From Rhodothermales bacterium (GTDB lineage: Bacteria; Bacteroidota; Rhodothermia; Rhodothermales; JABDKH01), in the NCBI GenBank assembly GCA_013002345.1, contig JABDKH010000058.1, positions 1 through 46,819 on the forward strand: a stretch of 46,819 bases of DNA. The letters run 5' to 3'. Made by a program: the position numbers and the translations under genes. Shown piece by piece: positions 25,304-34,583 of the stretch (position 1 is the stretch's first letter; the number at the start of each line of letters is the position of its first letter). The notes under the pieces were generated by a model. The model had not been told where the DNA came from. It saw only the letters and a list, made by a program, of their open reading frames with translations, and did no database searches.

Positions 25304-26635
25304 TCAGAACGCCGGGATCAGGCGGAGCCAGAGCGACGGATCTTTCGAGCCTCCCCTGTCGGTGAGCGGAAACGCAAGGTCGAGTCGGACGCGCCGGTCG
25401 AACAGGCCAAGCCCTATCCCGGCCGACGTGAACACATCGCCTACGGTGAACGACTCGTTCGCCGGGCCATCTACCCAGCCCGCATCGAAGAACCCGGACA
25501 CCTGAAAGTTGTCAAGCAGATTTCCGACCAGTCCGAAATCCGAGACAGAGAATTCTGCATTGCCGACCCACATCGCGTGCCCGAAGAATGCATTCTGGGG
25601 GTAGCCTCTCACGGATCCGATGCCGCCTAGTGTAAAAGCTTTTTGTACGGGTGCGCTTTGCGCAGCTCGTCCTCCAATCATCCGGAGTCCGAGGCTGCTC
25701 TTTCGTGTGGTTCGAATGTAGACCCGACCGTCGGCCATCACGCGATTGAAGTCGAAATCACCACCTAACCCGTCTCCCAACTCCGCCTGAATGCGAAACA
25801 CCGCTCCGGACGGCAACGAGTGAAAGCGAGAGATGCTGCCGCCCTCGACGACAACCACGACAGACTGCATGTGGCCGTCACGAACCGGCGGGTTGAATCG
25901 GAAATGATCGCCTCCGAACAGAGACCAGCCCGTTTCTCGACCGACCGACCGGTAGTCTTCCGAACGGAATCCTGCCGAAAACTGGAGATACGGACTGATG
26001 CGAGCCGCCGAATAGACACTCCAGCCTTCTGTCTCGTAATAGTCGAAGATGTCGTGGTTGAAGAAGAACGCCCCGAGCGTATTCTCAGCCCAGCTTGATT
26101 TCCACAGGTCGTCCGTCGCGGTCATTCGGCGATACGATCCGCCGAACTTCACGTCGGCCCCCTCTTCGCCGTAGGGCTCGCCGAGGCGGGCTTCCGCACC
26201 GATCTCGTATTGAAGTCGTTTCGAAGCGAACGCATAGCCGAATTGGCCGTGCACGCCGGTTCGCTCGTAGGAATCCCATTCGAGAGGCCGCATGCGAATG
26301 CCAAGTACAACTCCGTCGACGCGGTTGTATCTCCATGCGGGCGTGGGCCGGTACACGGAGGTGGATCGGTAGGGCCATCGGTAGGCGAAGTCCCCGACGA
26401 ACGCGGTGAGGTAGTGGTCGTCGGCGGGCTCATGGCCCCCGTGGGTCAAACCCAGTCGGGAGACAGTTTGGTTGAGCCGGGCGAGGCCAAAATCACGCGC
26501 ACGTGTCAACAGGGAATCCGGCCGGAGGATGGTTTCCTCCTCATGCCTGTCTGTATGCAAAGCGTCGGCGCGGGCGACGGCCGGCGCAAAAGCAAAGGCG
26601 ATCAACAGAAGCGCAACAGGTTTCACTTTTTGCAT
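25304..26635 (-). CDS. Outer-membrane beta-barrel protein of the BamA/surface-antigen type
   Basis: A 443-residue outer-membrane protein. A signal peptide (about 1-24, ending VARADA) is followed by a barrel of alternating strands with many aromatic residues. The GIGSVRGYPQNAFFG segment (about residues 340-354) resembles the conserved VRGF/Y loop of the Omp85 superfamily, and the chain ends in Phe (LIPAF), as expected for BAM substrates. No POTRA domain is recognised in the short N-terminal part, so this is probably a barrel-only member rather than BamA or TamA. The role is unknown; it could be a surface antigen or lipid-linked assembly factor. Its gene is convergent with ggt and lies just beyond the end of the EPS operon, on the same strand. 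Confidence 0.8.
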   Translation of the reverse strand: MQKVKPVALLLIAFAFAPAVARADALHTDRHEEETILRPDSLLTRARDFGLARLNQTVSRLGLTHGGHEPADDHYLTAFVGDFAYRWPYRSTSVYRPTPAWRYNRVDGVVLGIRMRPLEWDSYERTGVHGQFGYAFASKRLQYEIGAEARLGEPYGEEGADVKFGGSYRRMTATDDLWKSSWAENTLGAFFFNHDIFDYYETEGWSVYSAARISPYLQFSAGFRSEDYRSVGRETGWSLFGGDHFRFNPPVRDGHMQSVVVVVEGGSISRFHSLPSGAVFRIQAELGDGLGGDFDFNRVMADGRVYIRTTRKSSLGLRMIGGRAAQSAPVQKAFTLGGIGSVRGYPQNAFFGHAMWVGNAEFSVSDFGLVGNLLDNFQVSGFFDAGWVDGPANESFTVGDVFTSAGIGLGLFDRRVRLDLAFPLTDRGGSKDPSLWLRLIPAF

Positions 26636-26733
26636 AACTCGACCGGCATCGTTTGACCCAAATACGATTTCGAAACGCGTCTGTTACAGCCAGCCATCGA
26701 TCCCTCCAGCTTCATTCCTAATTCCGTAGGCGA

Positions 26734-27771
26734 CTACGCGGTCGCGTCTTTCGACTGTGACAGCACGAAGCACGCTTGATCGCCATCGTACGCCAGGTTC
26801 AGCGTGGCTGCTTGCCTGGACCAGGCCTTCATCTGTGCGCGAGTGAACAAGCCATGCCTGCCGCTGTTCTGGTGCGATCGCGAGTCGCTCAGTGAGATAT
26901 CCATCCGATACTGTTCGCTGCCCCAGAATTGAAACGCATCCGAGTCATAGCGGACCGATTCAACCCGCATCCCGTTTCGATTCGCCAACAGCCCGATTGC
27001 CTTCGCACTGAACACGTGAGTGTGTCTCGGGGCGTCGAGCTGCACCCAGTCCGACGCGTAGTTTCGATACACAAAGCAGTCAGCCACCGGAGTCCGAATG
27101 AGAATCTTCCCGTCTGCACTCAAGCGATTCCTTGCTGCGGACAGATCGCGATCCGGGTCGGCGACATGCTCGAGAACGTGGTGCAACATGATCAGATCAT
27201 ACTCGCCATCGACATCATGAATGGTTGCCTTGCGGATTCGGATGTCGGAGTCAAGATTGACATCTTCGTCGATGTAGGGATCCACTCCGTGCAGATGGCG
27301 GAATCCGATATTTGCCAATTCCAATAGATTCTGTCCGGTACCCGAACCGACGTCGAGAATCCTATCGGCCAAATGTGCACCGGCCTGCTTCATCCATGTT
27401 GCGATCGGGGCAGGACCTGCAACACGTACAAGGGCTTTGCCGATGAGCGACGGCTGGTCGAGTGTCTCGCGTGCCCGAATTCGTTTGAGAAGTCGGACTA
27501 CTGCGTGCTGGTTCTCCGTGCTCTTCGAGTAGTATCCGTCGGGATAGTATTTGCCGACATCTTCGGGAGCATTCTCGACTTGAATCGTTCCACATTCCGC
27601 GCAGGCGTAGTAGGGAAACGCCTCGCGCAGGCCGAGCATCATTTCCCTGACAAGCAGTCGCTCATTCCCGGTGTCATTCCCGCAGATCCTGCAGGCGAAA
27701 CCGTGCCTGGCGTCCGGATCACCGCGACCCTCGAGCCGGGGATCAGCTGCACGTTGATCTGAATCACTCAT
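26734..27771 (-). CDS. SAM-dependent methyltransferase with N-terminal zinc-ribbon-like domain
   Basis: A 345-residue class I methyltransferase. The ATG at 27771 is chosen because it has AGGGAG just before it and overlaps the stop of the upstream glycosyltransferase by 8 bases (ATGAGTGA). The N-terminal part has two CxxC pairs (CRIC at 27-30 and CAEC at 57-60), which likely bind zinc, followed by KYYPDGYYS. The Rossmann domain has motif I ILDVGSGTG (D140-G145) and LIMLHHVLEHVADP, typical of the type that methylates sugars or sugar nucleotides. It is the last gene of the EPS operon, so it probably modifies a sugar of the exported polysaccharide, for example by O- or C-methylation. The substrate is inference from position. 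Confidence 0.9.
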   Translation of the reverse strand: MSDSDQRAADPRLEGRGDPDARHGFACRICGNDTGNERLLVREMMLGLREAFPYYACAECGTIQVENAPEDVGKYYPDGYYSKSTENQHAVVRLLKRIRARETLDQPSLIGKALVRVAGPAPIATWMKQAGAHLADRILDVGSGTGQNLLELANIGFRHLHGVDPYIDEDVNLDSDIRIRKATIHDVDGEYDLIMLHHVLEHVADPDRDLSAARNRLSADGKILIRTPVADCFVYRNYASDWVQLDAPRHTHVFSAKAIGLLANRNGMRVESVRYDSDAFQFWGSEQYRMDISLSDSRSHQNSGRHGLFTRAQMKAWSRQAATLNLAYDGDQACFVLSQSKDATA

Positions 27772-28693
27772 ACTCCCTGATGAACCACTGTGTAAGTCGC
27801 CGCGCCGCATCACCACGTAGCTGGTATTCGTCCGATTTGCCGGGTGAAATCCGTTTCAGGATCGCAAAGAAGGGAATGCGGATAGCGAATCCTGCAAGTC
27901 CCGACCATCGGTGGAGTTTCACCATCCATGAAGAGTGATGCCTGCGCAGAAACTGAGTTGCACTTCGCTGGTGAACAATCTGTTGCTCTGCGTAGTGCTC
28001 CATCGAGGCGGCGCCGCCGAGATGCGTGATGCTGGCCTCTCGCGCAAAGTAGTTTACAAACCCCTCGTGCAGAAGCCGATAGCACATCTCCGTTTCCTCT
28101 CCGTACATGAAGTACGACTCGTCCCAACCGCCGATCTTGTCGTATGTGTCTCGGCGAAGCGCGAGGGCACATCCCTTGACGATATCGACGGGCGATGTCC
28201 GATCGGGGACGCGATCGATACGCCGGTCTCGGCCGAGAATGAAAGAGCCAAGCGGCAGATGCTGTCTCAGTATTCCTCGTGCAGTGAGCAGATCGAACGT
28301 ACTCGGCTGGATGGTCCCGTCCGCATTAAGAACCAGCGGTCCAACGGCTCCGGCATCGGGGTGCTGATCGAGAAACGAGCACAGGACGGGAATTGCCGCT
28401 CCGTGGACAATCGTATCGGGGTTCAGGAAAAAAAGCACCCTGCCTGACGCTTCGGCGGCTCCCTGATTATTTGCCGCAGAGAACCCGGGATTATCATCGT
28501 TGATGATGACCTTCACGGGTGTGGGGGTGGTCTCAAACAGCCCGCGTAGTCGCTCTCCACTCCGATCCGGCGATGCGTTGTCCACGACGATGATTTCGTG
28601 GTCCAGCTCCTCGGCCGATTTCGCCGCAGACCGAATCGCCTCGACGGTAAGATCGAACGTGTTGTAGCTGACGATGATAGTTGAGCAGTCCAT
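27764..28693 (-). CDS. Family 2 glycosyltransferase (EPS operon)
   Basis: A 309-residue GT-A fold glycosyltransferase of family 2, which adds a sugar from a nucleotide donor to a growing lipid-linked glycan at the inner face of the membrane. The N-terminal strand STIIVSYNTFDL, then EIIVVDNASPDRSG (donor-binding Asp), and VLFFLNPDTIV (in place of a DxD) are clear. YGEETEMCYRLLHEGF is the acceptor-side motif seen in rhamnosyl- and WcaA-like transferases. No membrane helix is obvious. It is the only glycosyltransferase in the operon. It starts 6 bases after the flippase stop codon and its stop overlaps the methyltransferase start. The sugar it transfers cannot be told. Confidence 0.93.
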   Translation of the reverse strand: MDCSTIIVSYNTFDLTVEAIRSAAKSAEELDHEIIVVDNASPDRSGERLRGLFETTPTPVKVIINDDNPGFSAANNQGAAEASGRVLFFLNPDTIVHGAAIPVLCSFLDQHPDAGAVGPLVLNADGTIQPSTFDLLTARGILRQHLPLGSFILGRDRRIDRVPDRTSPVDIVKGCALALRRDTYDKIGGWDESYFMYGEETEMCYRLLHEGFVNYFAREASITHLGGAASMEHYAEQQIVHQRSATQFLRRHHSSWMVKLHRWSGLAGFAIRIPFFAILKRISPGKSDEYQLRGDAARRLTQWFIREYE

Positions 28694-28699
28694 GTGCGG

Positions 28700-29950
28700 T
28701 CACCGTTGCTCCATCCGGCCGAGCACTCCCCGCAGGCGCAGCAGCAGGGCGATGCACAACAACAACTCGGTCGTGACGGTAGCCCAGGCCGCTCCGTAGA
28801 AGGAGTAGCGTGGAATCATCACAAAATTGGTGACCACGTTGAAGAGTGCGGCGAATCCCATGATGATGGCCAGGCGCTTCTGGTCGTCGGCCGCGCTGAG
28901 TGCTGTTGCCACGGTGTAGTTCACAAACATCAGCGGCAGTCCAATGGCAAGTATCTGCAGCGCCAGCGTGGCACCGGAAAACACCGGGTCGCCGGAGAGG
29001 AAATCAATGATGTAGCGTCCACCCGCGGCGAAGATGACAGACATCACAAGAGCCGAGGCGAACAGCCCACCCGCGCCCGTCCTCGTCAGTCCAATCAATC
29101 GCGTCCGATCTCCGGTGGCGAAAACGGTGGACAAGCGCGGGTAGAGGACTGACGTTACGATCCCGGGAATCAGGTACGTGGCTTCAATGATCCGAAATGC
29201 GAGTCCGTACAGGCCGGCGGCCGACTCGCCGATCATGGCATCGACCATCACACCGTCGGTTCGCAGGTAGATCATAACGAACTGTGCCGCAAGCCCGAGC
29301 GGAATCGCGTGCGCGAGTGCCTTCCGAGTGAACGTCGTGTCGATTCGGTCGGGACGGTAGTCCGCAATGCGGTGGTTTATCCACAGCAGATTGCCCACGA
29401 AAGTGACGGCCATCGCTCCAGCCATTCCACCGAGGACCACAGTGGTACTGCGCGTGGCAAACAGAAGAACAGTACCGACGGCAACGACAAGTACCTTCTC
29501 CAGAATGACCGACGCGGCCTCCAGCTTCATGATCTCGATGGCTCGATAGAAGCCTCGGAGATGCGTCGTCAGCGACAGAAAGATCGTGTAGAGTGAGGCG
29601 AACACCAGCGCGCTCATCTTGGCGCCCTCGTAGCCGAGGACTCTTCCTACGAGCAGCGTGAGCCCGAATGAGACAACGCTGAGTCCGATCTGTAGCGTCA
29701 GCAGGTTGGACAGGAACGTTGATGCCTGATCCGGGCGCCGGCTGACCTCGCGAATCGTGTACTGCGTGAAGCCCCAGTCCGCAAACACATTGATAATGGC
29801 CGCCAGAAAAAGTGTGGCGGTCAGTACTCCGTAGCCCAGGTCCCCGAGTACGCGCACGCATAGGAAGATGATGAAGATCAGCCACAGCGGCTTGGACACC
29901 GCGTTGCCTACAGTGAGCCAACTGAGATTTCTCTTGATTGACTCAGCCAT
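28700..29950 (-). CDS. Polysaccharide flippase (Wzx-like, MOP superfamily)
   Basis: A 416-residue polytopic protein of the oligosaccharide flippase type, which moves lipid-linked repeat units across the inner membrane. The ATG at 29950 overlaps the stop of the polymerase gene by 8 bases (ATGGCTGA) and gives a normal N-terminus (MAESIKRNLSWLTVGNAVSK); a start further upstream would overlap the polymerase gene much more. About 12-14 membrane helices fill the length. The second region (LGDLGYGVLTATLFLAAIIN, FADWGFTQYTIREVSR) is typical of Wzx/PST proteins. It lies between the polymerase/ligase and the glycosyltransferase in the EPS operon. Confidence 0.9.
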   Translation of the reverse strand: MAESIKRNLSWLTVGNAVSKPLWLIFIIFLCVRVLGDLGYGVLTATLFLAAIINVFADWGFTQYTIREVSRRPDQASTFLSNLLTLQIGLSVVSFGLTLLVGRVLGYEGAKMSALVFASLYTIFLSLTTHLRGFYRAIEIMKLEAASVILEKVLVVAVGTVLLFATRSTTVVLGGMAGAMAVTFVGNLLWINHRIADYRPDRIDTTFTRKALAHAIPLGLAAQFVMIYLRTDGVMVDAMIGESAAGLYGLAFRIIEATYLIPGIVTSVLYPRLSTVFATGDRTRLIGLTRTGAGGLFASALVMSVIFAAGGRYIIDFLSGDPVFSGATLALQILAIGLPLMFVNYTVATALSAADDQKRLAIIMGFAALFNVVTNFVMIPRYSFYGAAWATVTTELLLCIALLLRLRGVLGRMEQR

Positions 29951-31394
29951 CCGTCTCTGGAGTGGTAGCGGGAATAGGATCGGTCCGCCGGATGTACTCA
30001 GTACAACCGGCTGCAGCCGCCGCGAGCACCGCAATAATGAGCGTTCCGTCGGCGATGAGGAAAGGATTCGATGTATTCGCGACGAGCATCTCAGCGATCA
30101 GACAAATCGCGACAATGAGTCCCACACTCCGGACGAGCGGCGACGCGCCTGCAGACCTGAAGAGTCTTGTGCCCAGAACTATGCCACGTACGAGCAGAAC
30201 AAGAACGGCGGTGATACCGATGATACCGTACTTGTACCACACGCCAGCGTAGGCGTTGTGCACGAACGCGTATCGAGCCGTCTTGTCCTCGATCAGACTA
30301 AAGTAATCGAACTCGGTCCCGATCCCGTAGCCGAGAATCGGATTGACTTTGATGTTATTCCAGACCGCCGCCGTCTCATACATGCGGTTGACCATGGAGA
30401 TATCGTCCGTAAACGATGTGGACAGCGACAAAAGGCGGCCGACGAGTCCGGCAACTATGAGGTCGATGATCCCGGGAAAGAACAAGAATCCGAGCACAAG
30501 CACGCTCAAGACGCCCGTGGCGCCGAGCACAATCAGGCGAAGCCGGTGCCTGTTTTCGATCAGAAGAAAGAGGACGATGGCGCCGACGCCAAAAGCTGCC
30601 CAGTAGCCGCGGCTCTGGGTAATAATGGTGCCAATGAAGAAGACCAGAAAGAGCGCCAGAGCGACAAGTTTGTCTCTGCGTTGGTCGCTAAACAGAAAGA
30701 AAACAAGCGCGCCGAGTGCAGGCACTAACTGCAGGACCTCATTCAGTGCGACGCGTCCTTTGGTGATCTCGTAGAGCTGTTCGGCGGAGGCCAGTGCGGA
30801 TCGATAAGTGAGTGCGTTTCGGAGAAACACGAACACTCCGAGCCACGCGACTACCAGAACCAGGGCTTTGAGAGCGCGCTCGGGATTGCGAGCGCAGGCC
30901 TCCTTGACGGGGAAGTAGAAGGCCATCATCAGCAGGACGAGCATCTCGCCGGCAATCACTTTCGGTTTCGCCCCGAAGAACACGGCCCAGGTGACGGAGG
31001 CGAGTGCGATCATCAAATATGCAGCGACAGCGAGATCTACGGGGTCCGTGATGAATCGGTTGCCGCCGATATAGAAACGCTTCCCGTACCACAAACCGAG
31101 AAAGGCGGCGAAGTACAGTCCATACACCACCTCCGTGAGCTGCAATCCCGCCTCGTAGTCGAGAATCAAGACGAAAAGCGCGATGGTGATCCAGAGGTTC
31201 GACCCTTCGCGCGCGAAGAGGGCCAAACCGACAAGAGATGCTGCCAGTAGCACCGGCACCGGCCAGATTCCCTCAGCCATTGTGACGCTGCCGACGAGCA
31301 GCAGAATCAGCGCGATTCCAAAGCCGGCCCAGAGCACAAATCGACCGAGTCGATCGAGTTGGTCCGGATCCCTTTCAATTCTAGCGAGCAGCAT
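29943..31394 (-). CDS. O-antigen ligase/polymerase-family membrane protein (Wzy/WaaL-like)
   Basis: A polytopic protein of about 483 residues with about 10-12 membrane segments. The ATG at 31394 overlaps the 3' end of the chain-length gene by 14 bases and has AGGCGG before it; a start 33 bases further upstream is possible. The Wzy_C-like region is around ITQSRGYWAAFGVGAIVLFL, after a long hydrophobic N-terminal half. A large outside loop with GYGIGTEFDYFSLIEDKTA and HNAYAGVWYKYG follows, a pattern seen in O-antigen polymerases and ligases. In this operon, with Wzz and Wzx beside it, it most likely polymerises repeat units (Wzy), but a ligase role cannot be ruled out. Confidence 0.88.
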   Translation of the reverse strand: MLLARIERDPDQLDRLGRFVLWAGFGIALILLLVGSVTMAEGIWPVPVLLAASLVGLALFAREGSNLWITIALFVLILDYEAGLQLTEVVYGLYFAAFLGLWYGKRFYIGGNRFITDPVDLAVAAYLMIALASVTWAVFFGAKPKVIAGEMLVLLMMAFYFPVKEACARNPERALKALVLVVAWLGVFVFLRNALTYRSALASAEQLYEITKGRVALNEVLQLVPALGALVFFLFSDQRRDKLVALALFLVFFIGTIITQSRGYWAAFGVGAIVLFLLIENRHRLRLIVLGATGVLSVLVLGFLFFPGIIDLIVAGLVGRLLSLSTSFTDDISMVNRMYETAAVWNNIKVNPILGYGIGTEFDYFSLIEDKTARYAFVHNAYAGVWYKYGIIGITAVLVLLVRGIVLGTRLFRSAGASPLVRSVGLIVAICLIAEMLVANTSNPFLIADGTLIIAVLAAAAAGCTEYIRRTDPIPATTPETDG

Positions 31395-32595
31395 GTCCGC
31401 CTGGGCGCGTTTCGTCCGGCGCGACAATTCGTGACCAGACGGTATGGTAGTTTCGGGACCACCAGTCGAGCAGGAGAACGAGCAGGACGGACAGTATCAA
31501 CGCCGAAGCAGTCGACGCCACGACGATGACACTCCGCAGCGGGCGGGCCTTCCGCTCCGCGGGATATGCCGGGTCGACGATCTGTACGGCTTCGGTCTCG
31601 CTGCGCTCACTGAAACGGGCTTGCTCCAGCACGGGTGCGACGACCTCGAGTATCCGCTCCTGAATGATGCGTTGAAGTTCAATGTCGGCGTACGTGCGTA
31701 CCACCTGTGGCATGCTGTCCTGGGCAACCGGGAACAGACGTTCGCTTCCAGCCAGCAGCTGCCGGTATTTGAGATCAGCGCTTCGAACGCCGTTCCTCAG
31801 TGACTTCACCTTCGGATTATCCTCGCCGAGGTCACGTTTCAGCGCTTCGTACTGGATTTCGAGTTCGAGAGCCCGGCCACGCATTCCTGCGATCTGGCCA
31901 AAGAACGCCTCGGTCTGAATCTCGATATCATAGACTCCATACTGTTCCTGGAATCGCTGGATCATGGACAGCAGGGAGTCGTGCTCCGCACGGGCGGCTC
32001 CGTACCTTTGCTCGACATATTTCCGAAACCCCGCAGCGTTGAGCGAAGACAGGTTGCCATTCACTCGATTCAACTCTGCGGCCATAAAATTCGCGATGTC
32101 GGCTGCGCGCTGCGGGTCTTTGTCCAGAATCGAAACCGACAGGAACTCGTATTCGTCATCGACGGTGATCTTCGTGTTCTCTCGCAGCATCTCGACGACG
32201 TCTTCGCGGGGCGATTTTGAATCTTCGAGATCGTACACTGCCAGAAGGTTGAATTCGTTCGCTACGCGCTCCATCACCGAGCGGCTTGTCAGGATGGCGA
32301 TGTAGCGGGTGTAGTCACCGACGGACGAACCGAGGAAGGACTTTGCTGCCGACGAAATATCGCCGAGCAGTGCGGCAGAGATACCGCCGCCAGCCCCCGA
32401 CTCGGGTATGAGCAGTCGCGTCGAACTCTGGTACCACTTGGGTAGCAGCAGGCTGATTACGATCGACAGCACTCCGACGATCGCCGTCATGGTCACAATG
32501 AACCGTCGCCGCCTGTAGATCGTGCGCAGCGCGTGCCACACGTCGACCTGACGTGCAGTTGATCCCGTATCGAACTTCTGTCGATTGTCGTCCAT
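31381..32595 (-). CDS. Chain-length determinant (Wzz/PCP-type) protein
   Basis: A protein of about 404 residues with the Wzz layout: an N-terminal membrane helix (RRRRFIVTMTAIVGVLSIVI), a long periplasmic helical region rich in coiled-coil sequence (about 90-330), and a second helix near the C-terminus (LRSVIVVASTASALILSVLL) after a Pro-rich segment (DPAYPAERKARPL). There is no kinase domain and no Walker motif after the second helix, so it is a polysaccharide co-polymerase without its own tyrosine kinase. It would set the chain length made by the polymerase next door. ATG at 32595 is preferred; a TTG at 32616 overlaps the end of the export protein gene and remains possible. Confidence 0.9.
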   Translation of the reverse strand: MDDNRQKFDTGSTARQVDVWHALRTIYRRRRFIVTMTAIVGVLSIVISLLLPKWYQSSTRLLIPESGAGGGISAALLGDISSAAKSFLGSSVGDYTRYIAILTSRSVMERVANEFNLLAVYDLEDSKSPREDVVEMLRENTKITVDDEYEFLSVSILDKDPQRAADIANFMAAELNRVNGNLSSLNAAGFRKYVEQRYGAARAEHDSLLSMIQRFQEQYGVYDIEIQTEAFFGQIAGMRGRALELEIQYEALKRDLGEDNPKVKSLRNGVRSADLKYRQLLAGSERLFPVAQDSMPQVVRTYADIELQRIIQERILEVVAPVLEQARFSERSETEAVQIVDPAYPAERKARPLRSVIVVASTASALILSVLLVLLLDWWSRNYHTVWSRIVAPDETRPGGHAAR

Positions 32596-32605
32596 CAGAG
32601 GCTCG

Positions 32606-34384
32606 CTATTTTCCAAGGCTTACGATGAGTGCGACCACCGTCCCAACCGCACTGATCGACTGAAGGACGATGCCGATCGTTCGGGAACGCGTCTCTGCAC
32701 GAAAACGCCGATCCTCCAGCAGGATTCGCTGAAGTTCGGCGGAGTCGGCCGTGTCCGCAGTGCGCGATACGAACACCATGTCGCCGGATTGTACGCTAAC
32801 GCCGTCACCCTCCCGAAATCGACGGGTACCGGCTTCCATCAAAAAGACCTTCTCGGCAGCATCGCCGAGGCCTCCCGCCGTCTGGATATAGTCGCTCGTG
32901 ACGTGCCCCGCGACGTACGGAACAAATCCCGGCATATTCACCTGCCCGAAGACGAACACAGTCCGGTCATCTCGCGGGATGTGCAGTCGGTCGCCATTCA
33001 TCAGGATGGTCCCGTCAGTTTCGGATTCGAGGTCGATCGAGACTCGATTCTGCAGGTGCATCTCCTGGGCGAGGTACGTTCGATTCAGAAAATCCAGATC
33101 GGAAAGGCGGACGCTGCGCAACGCCTCCTCCGATGGAGCTGTCAGCAGGTACGGCATCCAGAGCGGTTCCGCGGGAACGGCGGCAAGCGCAGATCCAGGT
33201 GAGCTGAGTGACGGAACATGCCGCGTGCTTTCGGTCTTCTGGGCTTCGGTGGGCAGATCCCGTACCAGATACGCACCACGCAGAAGCGCATCTTCCCTGA
33301 AACCGCCGGCCATCCGAACGAGCGCTGCGACTGATGTCTTTCCCTCGACGATTGGATACGACCCGGGAAATCGGACGCGGCCTTCCACATGGGCAAATCC
33401 CTCGGTCAACTCTTCCGGCAAGACAAACACATGGTCGCGAGCCCGAAGATAGTAGTCGCTGCCACCGCCGGCGTCGAGCGAGACGATCTCGTCAACAGTC
33501 TCTCCGGATACCCACCGTGAGACACGTACCTCTCCTGCCAACAGTGTCTTTTCAACACCGGTCGCGACCGTAACCAGATCTCGTACCGACTCGCCTTCGC
33601 GGTAGTCGTACGTACCGGAAAACGGTACATGGCCACTGATCGAAACGCTTTCCTCCTCAGGATTGTATGCCGGCACACTCACGATGTCGCCGTCCCTCAG
33701 GTATGGGTTGAGATCCGTGGTTCCCGCGGCGAGATACGCCATCAAGTCGGCCTGTACCTTCGACCCGTCTCGTCGATAGACAGTGACGTTCCGAAGTGCG
33801 GGTTGAAAATCGGGGTTGCCAACAGGGACCCTTGTCGTATCCATGTACGCAAAAGTCAGTGCATCCGAGACCCGGGAAACGGGCATCACGACATAGCGCC
33901 CTGGCGCTGTCACGGCACCCACAACATGTACGTAAAACTGACGTGGTGAGGCGAGTGATATCGAGACCTCGACGTTTCGGTAGCGCTGCTGCAACTTGGT
34001 CATGGCCGTCTCAATCGCACCTGCAAGTGTCGAACCAGCGACGTTTACGGCACCGGCGTCCGGGAGCATCAGATGTCCGTCTGCAGTGACTGGAATAGCG
34101 GCTGCTACGGACTCTATCGACGAGATGATGATGCTGAATACGTCGCCCGGACCGACGATGTATTCATTCGGATCGACCGGACCCTCCAGGGGCACGACGG
34201 TAGACGAGGCCGCGTTACGCTGTATGCGCTGTTGGAAGAGTTCGCTCGGACTGGACGAATCCCGTGACGAAGTGAGACCCGAAGTACCCACCTGGGCGAT
34301 AGCGTCGCTGTGCCATGATGCCACAGAAATGACGGCAAAAAGGCAGAGCGCAACTCTCAAGGAGCGAGAGAAAGCGAGCATCAA
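32606..34384 (-). CDS. Polysaccharide export protein with SLBB domains (Wza-like)
   Basis: A 592-residue exported protein, first gene of the EPS operon. A signal peptide (about 1-31, ending near DAIAQ) is followed by the Poly_export domain (about 70-150: DPNEYIVGPGDVFSIIIS, then ADGHLMLPDAGAVNVAGSTL). Several SLBB repeats come after (for example FYVHVVGAVTAPGRYVV, VSISGHVPFSGTYDYREGES, FAHVEGRVRFPGSYPIVEGK and VFVFGQVNMPGFVPYVAG). A single membrane helix lies near the C-terminus (GIVLQSISAVGTVVALIVSL). Wza-type proteins form the outer-membrane exit pore for capsule or EPS; the longer form with several SLBB domains and a C-terminal helix is usual in Bacteroidota relatives. There is no lipobox cysteine, unlike E. 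coli Wza. Confidence 0.92.
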   Translation of the reverse strand: MMLAFSRSLRVALCLFAVISVASWHSDAIAQVGTSGLTSSRDSSSPSELFQQRIQRNAASSTVVPLEGPVDPNEYIVGPGDVFSIIISSIESVAAAIPVTADGHLMLPDAGAVNVAGSTLAGAIETAMTKLQQRYRNVEVSISLASPRQFYVHVVGAVTAPGRYVVMPVSRVSDALTFAYMDTTRVPVGNPDFQPALRNVTVYRRDGSKVQADLMAYLAAGTTDLNPYLRDGDIVSVPAYNPEEESVSISGHVPFSGTYDYREGESVRDLVTVATGVEKTLLAGEVRVSRWVSGETVDEIVSLDAGGGSDYYLRARDHVFVLPEELTEGFAHVEGRVRFPGSYPIVEGKTSVAALVRMAGGFREDALLRGAYLVRDLPTEAQKTESTRHVPSLSSPGSALAAVPAEPLWMPYLLTAPSEEALRSVRLSDLDFLNRTYLAQEMHLQNRVSIDLESETDGTILMNGDRLHIPRDDRTVFVFGQVNMPGFVPYVAGHVTSDYIQTAGGLGDAAEKVFLMEAGTRRFREGDGVSVQSGDMVFVSRTADTADSAELQRILLEDRRFRAETRSRTIGIVLQSISAVGTVVALIVSLGK

Positions 34385-34583
34385 TCCTCTGGTTGTTGAT
34401 CGATTTACGTCAGTAACGGTTGGCGTCCACAGGACAGGCTACGGTGTGTGGAACAGCCAGCAGATGTAGCAGAGGAGATATACGCGCCCTGTCGAAATGA
34501 GATTGAGAGAGCATTGAACTGATCACGTAAATTAACGTTTTGGCGGTCCGTTCGCAATCAGTAGAGTCACACGGGGGAATCGA

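Noticed and set aside
26636-26733. Terminator at the end of the EPS operon
   Set aside because: Only a 5-bp stem (GCGAC/GTCGC) was found at the stop codon and no T run, too weak to call.
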